Shown: piece after piece, positions 20,495 to 31,055 of the stretch | Position numbering within the stretch: the stretch's first letter is position 1 | Layout of the letters: every line of letters starts with the position of its first letter | Source: Arctopsyche grandis | Lineage: Eukaryota; Arthropoda; Insecta; Trichoptera; Hydropsychidae | Direction: 5' to 3' | Assembly (NCBI RefSeq): GCF_051622035.1 | Contig: NC_135356.1 | Coordinates: 10,994,579 to 11,058,578, forward strand | DNA length: 64,000 nt | Notes under the pieces: generated by a model | Database searches by the model: none | Told to the model about the DNA's origin: nothing | Seen by the model: only the letters and a program-made list of their open reading frames with translations | Position numbers and translations under genes: made by a program

Positions 20495-23400
20495 TTAACC
20501 AGCATGCAATTTTTTATGTTTCTCAAAATAAGATTTTTTAGTATATGATTTTAGACAAATTTCACACTTGTAAGACGTTTTCCCCGTGTGAGATCTCAAA
20601 TGTATCACAAGACTTCTTTTATAAATAAACGATTTTAAACAAATGTCACATTTGTGTGGTTTTATTCCAGCATGCAATTTTTTATGGTTCTTGAGACTAG
20701 ATTTTCCCGTAAATGATTTCAGACAAATTTCACACTTGTATGGCCTTTCCCCTGTGTGAGTTCTTAAATGTGCGACAAGTGTAGCTTTTCGAATAAATGA
20801 TTTTAGACAAATGTCACATTTGTGTGGTTTTATTTCAGCATGCAATTTTTTATGGTTCTTGAGACTAGATTTTTCGCTAAAAGATTTCAGACAAATTTCA
20901 CACTTGTAAGGCTTTTCCCCCGTGTGAAATCTCAAATGTGACACAAGTCCACTTTTATAACTAAACGATTTTAAGCAAATGTCACATTTGTGTAGTTTTA
21001 TTTCAGCATGCAATTTTTTATGTTGCTCGTGGTTAGATTTTTGAGAAAATGATTTTAGACAAATTTCACACTTGTATGGCTTTTCTCCTGTGTGAGATCT
21101 CAAATGTCTCACAAGTTCATTTTTACAAACATATGATTTTAAACAAATGTCACATTTGTGTGGTTTTATCGCAGCATGCAATTTTTTATGTTTATTGAGG
21201 TAAGATTTTACAGTAAATGATTTCAGACAAATTTCACACTTGTATGGCCTTTCCCCCGTGTGAGATCTCAAATGTGACACAAATGCATCTTTTCGAATAA
21301 ATGATTTTAAACAAATGTCACATGTGTGTGGTTTTATCGCAGCATGCAATTTTTTATGTTTATTGAGGTAAGATTTTACAGTAAATGATTTCAGACAAAT
21401 TTCACACTTGTATGGCCTTTCCCCCGTGTGAGATCTCAAATGTCTCACAAGTTTATCTTTCAGAACATATGATTTTAAACAAATTTCACATTTGTATAGA
21501 TTTATTCCAGCATGCAATTTGTTATGATTCTGGAGATTAGATTTTTCAGTAAATGATTTTAAACAAATTTCACATTTGTGTAGATTTATTCCAGCATGCA
21601 ATTTTTTGTGTTTATCGAGGTGAAATTTTTGAGTAAATGATTTCAGACAAATTTCACACTTGTAATGCTCTTCCCCCGTGTGAGATCTCAAATGTAACAC
21701 AAGTTGACTTTTAGAAATAAATGATTTTACACAAATGTCACATTTGTGTGGTTTTATCTCGGCATGCAATTTTTTATGTGCTTCGAGGTTAGATTTGTAA
21801 GTAAATGATTTCAGACAAATTTCACATGTATGTGGTTTTATCCCGGCATGCAATTTTTTATGACTATCGAGGTAAGATTTTACAGTAAATGATTTCAGAC
21901 AAATTTCACACTTGTATGGCTTTTCTCCTGTGTGAGATTTCAAATGTCTCACAAGTTCAGCTCTACAAACATATGATTTTAAGCAAATGTCACATTTGTG
22001 TGGTTTTATCCCAGCATGCAATTTTTTATGTATCTCGAGGTAAGATTTTACAGTAAATGATTTCAGACAAATTTCACACTTGTATGGCCTTTCCCCTGTG
22101 TGAGTTCTTAAATGTGCGACAAGTGTAGCTTTTTGAATAAATGACTTTAGACAAATTTCACATTTATGTGGTTTTATCCCAGCATGCAATTTTTTATGAA
22201 TATCGAGGTAAGATTTTTGAGTAAATGATTTAAGACAAATTTCACACTTGTATGGCCTTTCCCCCGTGTGAGATCTCAAATGTGACACAAATGCATCTTT
22301 TCGAATAAATGATTTTAAACAAATGTCACATTTGTGTGGTTTTATTTCAGCATGCAATTTTTTATGTGTTTCGAGGCTAGATTTATGACTAAATGATGTT
22401 AGACAAATATCACACTTGTAAGGCTTTTCCCCCGTGTGAGATCTCAAATGTCTCACAAGTTCAGCTCTACAAACATATGATTTTAAGCAAATGTCACATT
22501 TGTGTGGTTTTATCCCAGCATGCAATTTTTTATGTATCTCGAGGTAAGATTTTACAGTAAATGATTTCAGACAAATTTCACACTTGTATGGCCTTTCCCC
22601 TGTGTGAGTTCTTAAATGTGCGACAAGTGTAGCTTTTTGAATAAATGACTTTAGACAAATTTCACATTTATGTGGTTTTATCCCAGCATGCAATTTTTTA
22701 TGAATATCGAGGTAAGATTTTTGAGTAAATGATTTAAGACAAATTTCACACTTGTATGGCCTTTCCCCCGTGTGAGATCTCAAATGTGACACAAATGCAT
22801 CTTTTCGAATAAATGATTTTAAACAAATTTCACATTTGTGTAGCTTTATTCCAGCATGCAATTTTTTATGTCTCTCGAGGTAAGATTTTTGAGTAAATGA
22901 TTTTAGACAAATTTTACACATGTATGGCTTTTCCCCTGTGTGAGATCTCAAATGTGACACAAGTCTATATTTATTAGTACATGATTTTAGACAAATGTCA
23001 CACTTGTAAGGCTTTTCTCCAGGATGTGATCTTTTGTGTAAAATAAGTTCAGATTCACTGGGAAATGACTTTAAGCACGTTTCACTATTCTTTCGGTGAA
23101 TTGTCGATTGCGAAGGCTCATCGTCACATATGAAATCTTCCAATAAAACTTCTTCAGTCTTGATCTTCGAGCAATCGTCTAACCTCAGTGGAGACGATTC
23201 GTTGTTTCGTAAACAAGCCTTTCGAAAGCTGATCAACAATTCCAGACTGGTCTTACACGAAAGACACACCCTGTCTGGCAGCCCATCGCCTCTTTTGACC
23301 TGCAGATGGAAAAAAAGTAGGATCAAGCGGTGAGAAGAGTTACCACAATAAGTAATTGTAACCTGTAAGCTGTAACCAGCACCGACCTTAATTTGACAGC

Positions 23401-23506
23401 AGGTCCGAATGCGTTGCTCCAGACGCTCTGGATGAGGATCTGGTCTCTGGAAGATGGAGACGGAAGATGCGGCCGGAGCTGGTCCAAGACAAAGCCTGCA
23501 CTCCAT
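20495..23506 (-). CDS. ZAD-C2H2 zinc-finger protein B (30 fingers)
   Basis: Exon 1 is 23387-23506 (40 aa, almost identical to gene A) and exon 2 is 20495-23299; spliced, the protein is 974 aa. The 87-nt intron is a multiple of three and has no stop, so the retained form (1003 aa) is also open. The ZAD (about 1-75: CRLC, RTCCQI, DGLPDRVCLSC) is followed by an acidic linker, a broken finger (ETCLKSF) and 30 C2H2 fingers. The fingers mostly alternate an HKC(D/E)ICLKSF...HLRSH type with TGE(K/R)PY linkers and a YKCEICLKSF...HKKLH type with AGIKPH linkers, a 56-residue module. Fingers 3-7 and 9-13 are an almost exact duplicate block. The protein is probably a nuclear sequence-specific DNA-binding factor that dimerises through the ZAD; its targets are unknown. 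Confidence 0.92.
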   Translation of the reverse strand: MECRLCLGPAPAASSVSIFQRPDPHPERLEQRIRTCCQIKVGAGYSLQVTITYCGNSSHRLILLFFHLQVKRGDGLPDRVCLSCKTSLELLISFRKACLRNNESSPLRLDDCSKIKTEEVLLEDFICDDEPSQSTIHRKNSETCLKSFPSESELILHKRSHPGEKPYKCDICLKSCTNKYRLVSHLRSHTGEKPYMCKICLKSFTQKSYLERHKKLHAGIKLHKCEICLKSFIRKDAFVSHLRSHTGERPYKCEICLKSFTQKSYLDIHKKLHAGIKPHKCEICLKSFIQKATLVAHLRTHTGERPYKCEICLKSFTVKSYLEIHKKLHAGIKPHKCDICLKSYVCRAELVRHLRSHTGEKPYKCDICLTSFSHKSSLETHKKLHAEIKPHKCDICLKSFIRKDAFVSHLRSHTGERPYKCEICLKSFTQKSYLDIHKKLHAGIKPHKCEICLKSFIQKATLVAHLRTHTGERPYKCEICLKSFTVKSYLEIHKKLHAGIKPHKCDICLKSYVCRAELVRHLKSHTGEKPYKCEICLKSFTVKSYLDSHKKLHAGIKPHTCEICLKSFTYKSNLEAHKKLHAEIKPHKCDICVKSFISKSQLVLHLRSHTGEEHYKCEICLKSFTQKFHLDKHKKLHAGINLHKCEICLKSFTEKSNLQNHNKLHAGINLYKCEICLKSYVLKDKLVRHLRSHTGERPYKCEICLKSFTVKSYLNKHKKLHAAIKPHTCDICLKSFIRKDAFVSHLRSHTGERPYKCEICLKSFTVKSYLNKHKKLHAAIKPHKCDICLKSYVCKNELVRHLRSHTGEKPYKCEICLKSFSQKSNHEQHKKLHAEIKLHKCDICLKSFSYKSGLVSHLRFHTGEKPYKCEICLKSFSEKSSLKNHKKLHAEIKPHKCDICLKSFIRKATLVAHLRTHTGERPYKCEICLKSFTGKSSLKNHKKLHAGIKPHKCDICLKSFIYKRSLVIHLRSHTGKTSYKCEICLKSYTKKSYFEKHKKLHAG
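21950..22960 (-). repeat. ~504-bp internal duplication within the gene B finger array
   Basis: A stretch beginning TTCAGCTCTACAAACATATG occurs at about 21956 and again at about 22460, and TGACACAAATGCATCTTTTC occurs near 22285 and 22790. The period of 504 bp equals six fingers, so fingers 3-7 and 9-13 are copies. The two differ at very few positions. Confidence 0.88.
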
Positions 23507-24054
23507 CGTCCCTGCACTCCATCAACTCTGACAGCAACTACTCCCCTCGACTTGCTTTTTATTTCTAGTGACATCTTTAGTCTAAATTTGGTACCATGTA
23601 GTCAGTCTTTGTCCCACAACTTAATTTTTCAATAAGTTTTAAATGCGTTTTCGAAAATATTTACTCTATTGAAATTTTCGGCCATATCTACATGAGAATC
23701 TTTGGTTTTCGATATTTTCCCCTAAAATATTGTTTTCGAATCCTACGTATTCAGGGTTTCTCAACTGAGTTCCGTAAAAAAATATTTCTTAAGAAGACTT
23801 ACGTATGAACAGTTTCTAGACCAAGGTTCGCAAACCCACCTTCATTGGTTCCGCTATTCATATCAAACATGTATGGATAGGTATCCATATATTTATTTTT
23901 ATTATTTGTTCTGTCTTAATTTCAAAACAGAACAAATAATAAAATACATAACAAAAGAACAAATATAGGTTTCCGCTGGTAGTAATAAACTAAAACATAG
24001 ACGTGATCATACATAAAAGTTCAAATTATATAATTAACTAGCTGAACCAGTTTT
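23507..24054. other. Upstream region of gene B
   Basis: About 85 bp is homologous to the gene A upstream region, then unrelated sequence. A 17-bp-stem hairpin (TTTATTATTTGTTCTGT and its complement) sits at about 23905-23950. No promoter element can be assigned. Confidence 0.4.
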
Positions 24055-24151
24055 CTCGTGACCAGTTTTAGTGTGACGGGTGATCACGTGTGACCGATCT
24101 AGAGCGACCGGTTGTCCTGTGACCGGTTCACATTTGACTAGTAATCACCGA
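24055..24151 (-). mobile_element. Half-copy of the GGTTCGGTGATTACT foldback family
   Basis: Only one arm is present: it ends GACTAGTAATCACCGAACC and contains GTGACCGATCTAGAGCGACC, as in 45221-45505. On its left it joins AATTAACTAGCTGAACC, a string that recurs at 24347, so the junction is rearranged. Confidence 0.75.
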
Positions 24152-24339
24152 ACCCTTTTTTTATGAGAGCTAGAGACATAACAAAAGACCAATTATAGGT
24201 TTCCACTGGTATATATATAATTATACAATTAATAAGAAAAAATAGAGATATTAAATTAAAAGATTATTCAAGAAATGACTTAGCTATTGCTCGCCTTGCT
24301 TGCTCATGCGTATTATCAAAAATATCAAGGTTATGATCA

Positions 24340-24730
24340 AATTATATAATTAACTAGCTGAACCCAACTTGCGTTGCAATGCCACAATAACGCATGTAAT
24401 TCCCGTTCCCGTTCCTATTTGTGGGAAAGACGCGGGCAGCGACGCGAAAACATTTGAAATTATAGCGTTGCAATTATACTCATTCCCGTTTTTCCCGTTT
24501 CCGTTCCCGTTTTTGGTCGATTTTTTTTCACAGTAATCTTCCCGGACACGCGTACAATAAATCCTGAAAGTTCCATCGTAATCGGTTTAGTGGTTTAGGA
24601 GCCTGTTCGCATATCTAAGTTTCCCATCCGAATTGACGTAATTACTAGTACTCGCCACCGGTGTCGCGTCGATAGCTCACACACACACTCACACAAACAG
24701 ACATAATGTTTACGTTTTTACATTTGACAT
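24340..24730. mobile_element. Probable non-LTR (RTE-like) 3' tail remnant
   Basis: Begins CTAGCTGAACCCAACTTGCG, contains ATCGTAATCGGTTTAGTGG and GGAGCCTGTTCGCATATC, and ends in CACACACACAAACAGACA. This arrangement resembles common insect RTE-type 3' tails. The family is not proven and no coding part is attached. Confidence 0.45.
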
Positions 24731-25141
24731 TTGACGTGTGTGCATTCATACCTACCGCGACATATATAATCCATTCATGACTCAGTCAGTCACTCACTTT
24801 TCTTCGAAGCCGCTGATATAGCTGAACGCATATCTAACATCTACTGCCCCTCCTCTATCGTGTCCATCTTTTCTAAAGAATACAAACATAACCCCGTGGG
24901 TTCCACATCAGATGACGGCTTATCCATAAAGCTTTTTGCCGGGATGGATTTCATTGTATGCTGGTCTAACAAATTCAAGGTGGATCGTTTCCACTTCATC
25001 TTTAATATGGACGGTATCTAAAAGTGAATTCGTCATTTTATAATGAACTTGTTACATCTCATCTACATAAATAAATCGTCGGTAACATTATTTGTTTATC
25101 TTTGTTACATTGTAAAACATTTTCTATATGTCATCTATATA
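24731..25141. other. Anonymous interval
   Basis: No gene or clear repeat end found. Confidence 0.35.
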
Positions 25142-25890
25142 TTATAATATATATTCAATTGTAAATAGGTTTTTGAGCTCTTTCTCCTTTTTGTTGATGA
25201 AACTGGATGATGATATACACATAGTGCTGGATCTGCTTGGATCTCGAGTTGTACTCGTACGTGCTGCTAGTTCTGCGTCACGGACTTGCGATGTCACCGT
25301 CACAGGTTGCACCGTTTCCTTTGAAGATTCTATGGTAGATCTGCTCTCTCTGCATACTGTGAATTGGCTCTGCACACTGTCTGCTTTCTTGTCAGTTGTC
25401 CAGTTAGACGTCGGAAGTCTCCGCTTAGAAGATTCTGGTAGTTGGATTTTTCGCTAGATTCGAAAGGATGCAAATCCACCTGGTCCACTTCGAAGTTGTC
25501 TATACAACGGTTGTTCCTTCGTTTTAGTAGTGATGTCCAGTTGTTCAGCTATATCCGCACCCGCTGCCACCAATTTTTATGTTACGGGGACAACTAGGAG
25601 ATGGTGTAGAATATTATACATAGTCACAGATTTTGTCATATGATTATATTCTTTAATTAGCAGTAAATATAAACGAGATTAATGTACAAGTTTGTATTAC
25701 AAGTTACTAGTCTCGAAGCGCTAGTTAGGCAGTTTAATCACAATAGTGCCTTGTGAGACTCTGTTTGATCGCAAGTAACTATGTAGTAATCACAAGTTAC
25801 TAGTCGGCAGTTTAATCACAAGACTGTTTGATCGCAAGTGATCAGTTAGAGTGTTTGATCGCAAGTGAGGTTCAATAGATCTAACATGAG
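25142..25890 (-). mobile_element. 5' part of a Ty3/gypsy-like element: LTR, PBS, start of gag
   Basis: On the minus strand the LTR ends CCCCGTAACA (about 25583), followed by TGGTGGCAGCGGG (PBS region) and a coding-like segment reading DQVDLHPFESSEKSN. It is the same family as 4390-4877, here with about 350 bp more internal sequence. Frame breaks occur in the gag-like segment. It abuts the left end of the IntS12 duplication copy 2. Confidence 0.7.
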
Positions 25891-27391
25891 CATGATAAGT
25901 TTTAACCAATCACAGAATGTTGGTAAATAACAAAGTGATTAAGATACAGAGCAACATCCATGTGTAAGACAGTTTTAATATTTGATTTATGTATCCTTTG
26001 AGAGTATCGAGACATTAATGAGTAGAAACACAATTTATCATAGAGATAAATAGTGATAATAATATTTTAGGGTTTACACGTATCGTGGGACAAAATGCAG
26101 CTATAGCAATAAAGATAACATCATAAGTAGTTAAAAATGAAACGGATGTTCAAACTTAAGGTTAAAGGGTATTATACATAAGTATATACATAGGTTGTAA
26201 GATCGTACCACATAACAATATAATACTATGATTACTAACCAAATAAAATTAAATTGTAAAATAGAAAATGATCAGTAGATCAGTAGATATTAAAATATGT
26301 AGATATAAGATGTATTGTGAACATAATTTCGTAATAATAAAAAGCATTTAAAAATCAAACCAAATAATATATATTCAAGAATATGTTTATGTATAATGTG
26401 TTGAAAACATAATAAATCATCGTATTTACTGTGCATAAAAGGTTTTTTTTTAATTTTGTCCCTGTAATTTAGATTTAGGTACATATATATTTTAGAATTT
26501 TTATGTTATGCATTTCAAAGCAGCAAAATCGTAAACTTTGTGTTTGTTTTTAACAATACGGATAATCGTGGTTCTATTGTACATACATATTACTTACTTA
26601 TCAATACATTGGTAATTTAATCGGTGATAGTCAGCAACTCAAAACAATATCACTTGTACTATTCCATATTTTTCACTTCTCATATTCAACAATTACTCAA
26701 TTTACTCATATTCAACAATTAGCAATGTTTTATATATAAACGAAACATGAAAATATAGGTCTGGTGCATGGATCTTATCTCAAAGCTACGAACTGAATTG
26801 CTCCCGATGAAATATAAGCGATCAGGCTCGACGGCTGCAGTTTTTGACAGATTAGTGCATGCATGTGGAGGCACCGAGGAGTAGTTACGAAATCCCTCAG
26901 AAGCGTGGAACACACAATAAATAACAATAAGCACAATACATCAATTTGAAATTCAAATATTTTACTTTATTAAGGACATATTGTTACAATAAATATTACA
27001 TCAATTTTGAGATTAGAATATTTGATATTATTCAGAATATAACATTACAATAAATAATAGTTAGCACAATACATCAATTTGAGATTCAAATATTTCATTT
27101 TAGTAAGGACATATTGTTACATTAAATATTACATCAATTTTGAGATTAAATTATTTATTTTAAACATTTAGTAAATTTCACAAATAAACTTATTTAATTT
27201 TTGATATTTTTTTTTTTTTTTTAGATAATTTGAAACATTCAATTAAATTAAATCTAAAGAATGTAGTATTTCAGAGCTACCCTTTCTTGTTACATTTCAC
27301 AATTTTCTCAACATACCGAATATACCACCAAGAGGCCAAATGTAACATTACGATTATACAAGTTGAACGTTAAACAAAAATTGCAATGTGT

Positions 27392-28193
27392 TTATTTTTT
27401 ATTCTTTCGCTTATTTTCACGATGCTTGTTCGACTTCTTTTTGACAATCTGAAGCCGCTGATCGCCCGATATGATGTTTTTAGTCGGTGTTACAACCTTG
27501 GGAGGAGTAGGCAGCTCGTCCAACGGGATTTGAGGCGGGGGGCTCACGGAATTGGCTTTTTCCGGAGACATCGAACCGCTGGCAGTCGACGACGAAGGAC
27601 ATTCGATCACCATCAGCGGAGAATTAATGCTGCTCGCATTGTCGAAGTCTAGAGCGTCGAGACAAGTCATACACTGCCAGCCAGATTCTGCATCGGTCTC
27701 GCTTATAATTGGACTGTGACACTCCTAGAAAAGTCAAAGGTTGAGTTTCTTTTGTCATGAGATTTAATCAGATGTTTTTACATATATATATATTATATTA
27801 TATATATACATATATACATACCTGGTGATAGAGTTTATGGCAGAAATCGCATTCTGCAAACTTGCTGCCTTCTTGTATGGCTAGATGGCGACAGACAGCA
27901 CAGGTGAGCTCCAATTCCAGCAACTCCAGGGAAATCTCATCACAATCACGTTCACGTTCCCTTTCCATTTCCCGATCCATTTCCTTATCTTTCTCCTTTT
28001 CGCGTTCCTTTTCCTTCTCTCGCCCTATATCCAAATATTTCTTCGGCAAGACGTTGACCATGGTGCGCGATGGATCAATTTTAGCGATCAGCTCATCTAA
28101 AGCTGAACGCAATTGGTCGGTAGAATCGCTGCTCGAAGAGTGCAGCAATCGCAGAGCTTCGCAGATGGTGGGGTCCAGCTTTAAAGCACACAT
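27392..28193 (-). CDS. IntS12: Integrator complex subunit 12 (PHD finger), copy 2
   Basis: Exons 27822-28193 and 27392-27724, intron 97 nt, 234 aa, both splice sites intact. It differs from copy 1 in three residues that I can see: A46V, and L112F with V113A just before the fourth zinc-ligand region of the PHD finger (SKLVECDFC becomes SKFAECDFC). The LVEC motif is shared with human INTS12, so copy 1 looks ancestral there. All PHD zinc ligands, the N-terminal microdomain and the basic tail are retained, so it could be functional. I cannot say whether it is expressed or is an alternative haplotype of copy 1. Confidence 0.9.
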
Positions 28194-28942
28194 CGTGACG
28201 TCGTAGACTGACAAGCTGTGGCTGACGAGAAACCGATAGTGAAAAAGTTCTGTGTTGCTAGCCGATAAAATATTAACTGAAGGCCAAATGTTTTAATCAA
28301 TACTTCAGTGACCCATATAATGGTCGACTACTGCATGACTTGTACAAAAACCAACTGTTGCTCTTTATTGCGAATCATCACTAGACACGATGTCAATTAA
28401 TCTCACTGCTATTTTATTTAAGACACAACAAAGCAACAGGTGTTTTTCTACAAAATATATTATTTATTTATGAGAATACATGGGGAAGACGGCGGAAGCC
28501 GATAGGTCCACGGGGCCTAATCGCTTAGTATAGATAATGAGATAAAACATTAATATGGTAAAAGACAAAAAAAGTAAACACTATAAAGGATATGACTAGA
28601 GATGATAAAAAACCAGGACCTCTGGAAAAAAAACCGTTTTTAAAAAAACTGTATTTAAAATACAGTTTTTTACATAAAACTGTATTTAAAATACAGTTTT
28701 TTACATAAAACTGTATTTTTTAATTGAGAATGGGGTCGTCCACACACAATATAACGATATTGAAAATAATTTATTACTTTGGATGAAAAAATAAACTCTT
28801 TATATCCACGATTTCGAATTCCGAGATCGACATATTTGCCACTTGCATTTCGAACAAACGACAATAACTAATATCCAACTCAAATACAAATTGGACATTT
28901 AAAGTACTGCCACTACACGAAAACGTTTAGATTCATTCAAGT

Positions 28943-29530
28943 TGTAGGAATATAGTACAACTTTTACTATACGAAACTAGGTCGATGATATCACCTATTT
29001 TCCTCATCGAACTTAAGCTGTACAAATGACATCCTGCTCGAACACGAAAGTCATCCGTAGGCATATAGTACAACTGAAATGATCTCATCAGGTCACTGCG
29101 ACACATACATATATAGGAAAGTCATTAACGCATGGCACACGCTCGCCTCGTCAAAAGGTCGACACGTGTTTCTATACACGTATCTGGGAAACAAAGGAAG
29201 AACTCACTGAACCCATAAAAACCACGAACTACGTCCAGGCGTATGAACCCATAAAACCACGCTCGCAGCATAACTAGGGCAGCGCGAGTACCAAGAACAA
29301 AAGATGTGCACACGACACACTTCAACCCAAAACGTTTATAAAGCAACGCAGCAACCTCCACCGGCAGAGTGAGCCTCTGGAGTTCAAACAGATCACTTCT
29401 CCGAAGAAACCTCTTCGTACATACAATAACCATTGTACCAATTGAACAAAAATAAACGATCCTCTTTCAAACTACACAACACGTGTTTCGTTAGACCGGG
29501 ATACGGTCAACATACCTTCCCTGTCTTACA
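28943..29530 (+). mobile_element. Solo LTR (TGTAGG...CTTACA family), duplicate of 3011-3598
   Basis: Almost identical to the copy at 3011-3598 because it was duplicated with the segment. It is not an independent insertion. Confidence 0.75.
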
Positions 29531-29581
29531 ATCGTTACCTTATCTTTGACTCTCTTGACCATTTTGCCCTTCAAATGGATC

Positions 29582-29775
29582 TGGTGATTATTCCGCACAA
29601 AAAAATCTAGCGCACGTCACTAAAATCTAGAGCACGGAACATCTGGCACCCGAAAATTCCATCCATCGAGATTAAATATTCACGCGAAATATCATACTTA
29701 CGAAAACTCGAGTGTCAGATAATACGTATTCGCGGTTTTCGTGGCAAAGATTGTCGTTTGCGCGAAATAATCTAT
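29582..29775 (+). mobile_element. Degenerate hAT-type MITE (GGTTCGGTGATT family)
   Basis: The body still matches the family (GGAACATCTGGCA, TCGCGGTTTTCGTGGCAAAG), but both ends are eroded (CTGGTGATTATTCC at the left). No target duplication was found. Confidence 0.6.
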
Positions 29776-29916
29776 CTACCTTCTCTTTCTGGGCAATGTT
29801 GCCACTGTTCACAATCCACTGTCCATGTTATGATTATGGCCAGAACTAGTTGACGTTTCATTTTCGCTTCGAGTGTTCGCCATATTGACAGTGACAGTGC
29901 GAACTTGCTGGACATC

Positions 29917-30976
29917 ATGGCTTCTACTGTAGAGACGCTGACCTTGGCTAGAGGTAAATTACATTTGATCCACACCTTTAACACCGTATCATGTTCTGTA
30001 CTAGCAGAATAGTTATTTGGTTAACGTATAAATATATCAAACCCTTCAAAAAGACTCATCCAATATGTATATGGTTTGAATTATTTCCTGTTCAGATTTG
30101 GATGTGTGATAAGCGAGTTGGTCGTTCCCTATCAGAATTTTCCAATATCTGATATGGTGCTGTAGGCATATAGTACAACTCAAGCGAGCCCAATATCGAT
30201 CCCGTCAGAACACAAAGGAAGAACACGCTTCCCCCATTAACGCATGGCAAACGCTCGCCTCATAAAGAGGTCGGTGCGCCGTACGCACGACCCCATTACC
30301 CCACGGACCACGTCCTGGCGCAGAACCCATAAAAACTACGCTCGCAGCATAACTAGGTCAGCGCGAGTACCAGGAACAAAGTAAAATGCACTAAACGCGT
30401 GTCACATGTACACGTGCTCGAAACAGGTCATCGCTTGCATCAAGAGTACCAAGAACAAAGGATTTGCACACGACACGCTCCAACCCAAAACGTTTATAAA
30501 CCAACGCAGCAACCTCCACTAGCAGAGTGAGCCTCTAGAGTTCAGCTAGATCACATCTCCGAAGAAACCTCTTCGTACATACAATAACCATTGTACCAAA
30601 TTGAACAAAAATAAACGATCCTCTTTCAAACTACACAACATGTGTTTCGTTAGACCAGGATACGGTCAACATACCTTCCCTGTCTTACAGTGTCATCGAT
30701 TATAACTTAAATTTGTACATGGTACATACATACATACATAGGCTGCCAGATTTATTGATATCTAAACCACGGGACATTTTAATTGAACCCCTTCCCCCCC
30801 CCACCATATATCATCCGAAAACATATTTATTCATTTGCTTGTATGAATCTTTTTTACATTTTACAAAAGATTTGGGCTCTGTGGCCTTTTAGTCTTACGA
30901 GATATATGTAAATCTAATATACAATTTCGAAAGAGACTTTGTAAGGTTTGAGTGCTAGAATCAAGAAAAAACCTAT

Positions 30977-31055
<79 letters not shown>

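Larger units (their letters stand above)
25900..29530. repeat. Segmental duplication, copy 2 (partner 1-3598)
   Basis: Collinear with 1-3598 at an offset of 25,899, rising to 25,932 after a 2-bp and a 31-bp insertion. The right end coincides with the end of the shared LTR. The left end is the first base of the window for copy 1, so the true left boundary is unresolved. Confidence 0.95.

Noticed and set aside
20495-23506. Gene B as a single uninterrupted exon
   Set aside because: The open frame crosses an 87-nt GT-AG intron at exactly the position of gene A's intron, and the insert would split the ZAD between its conserved halves.
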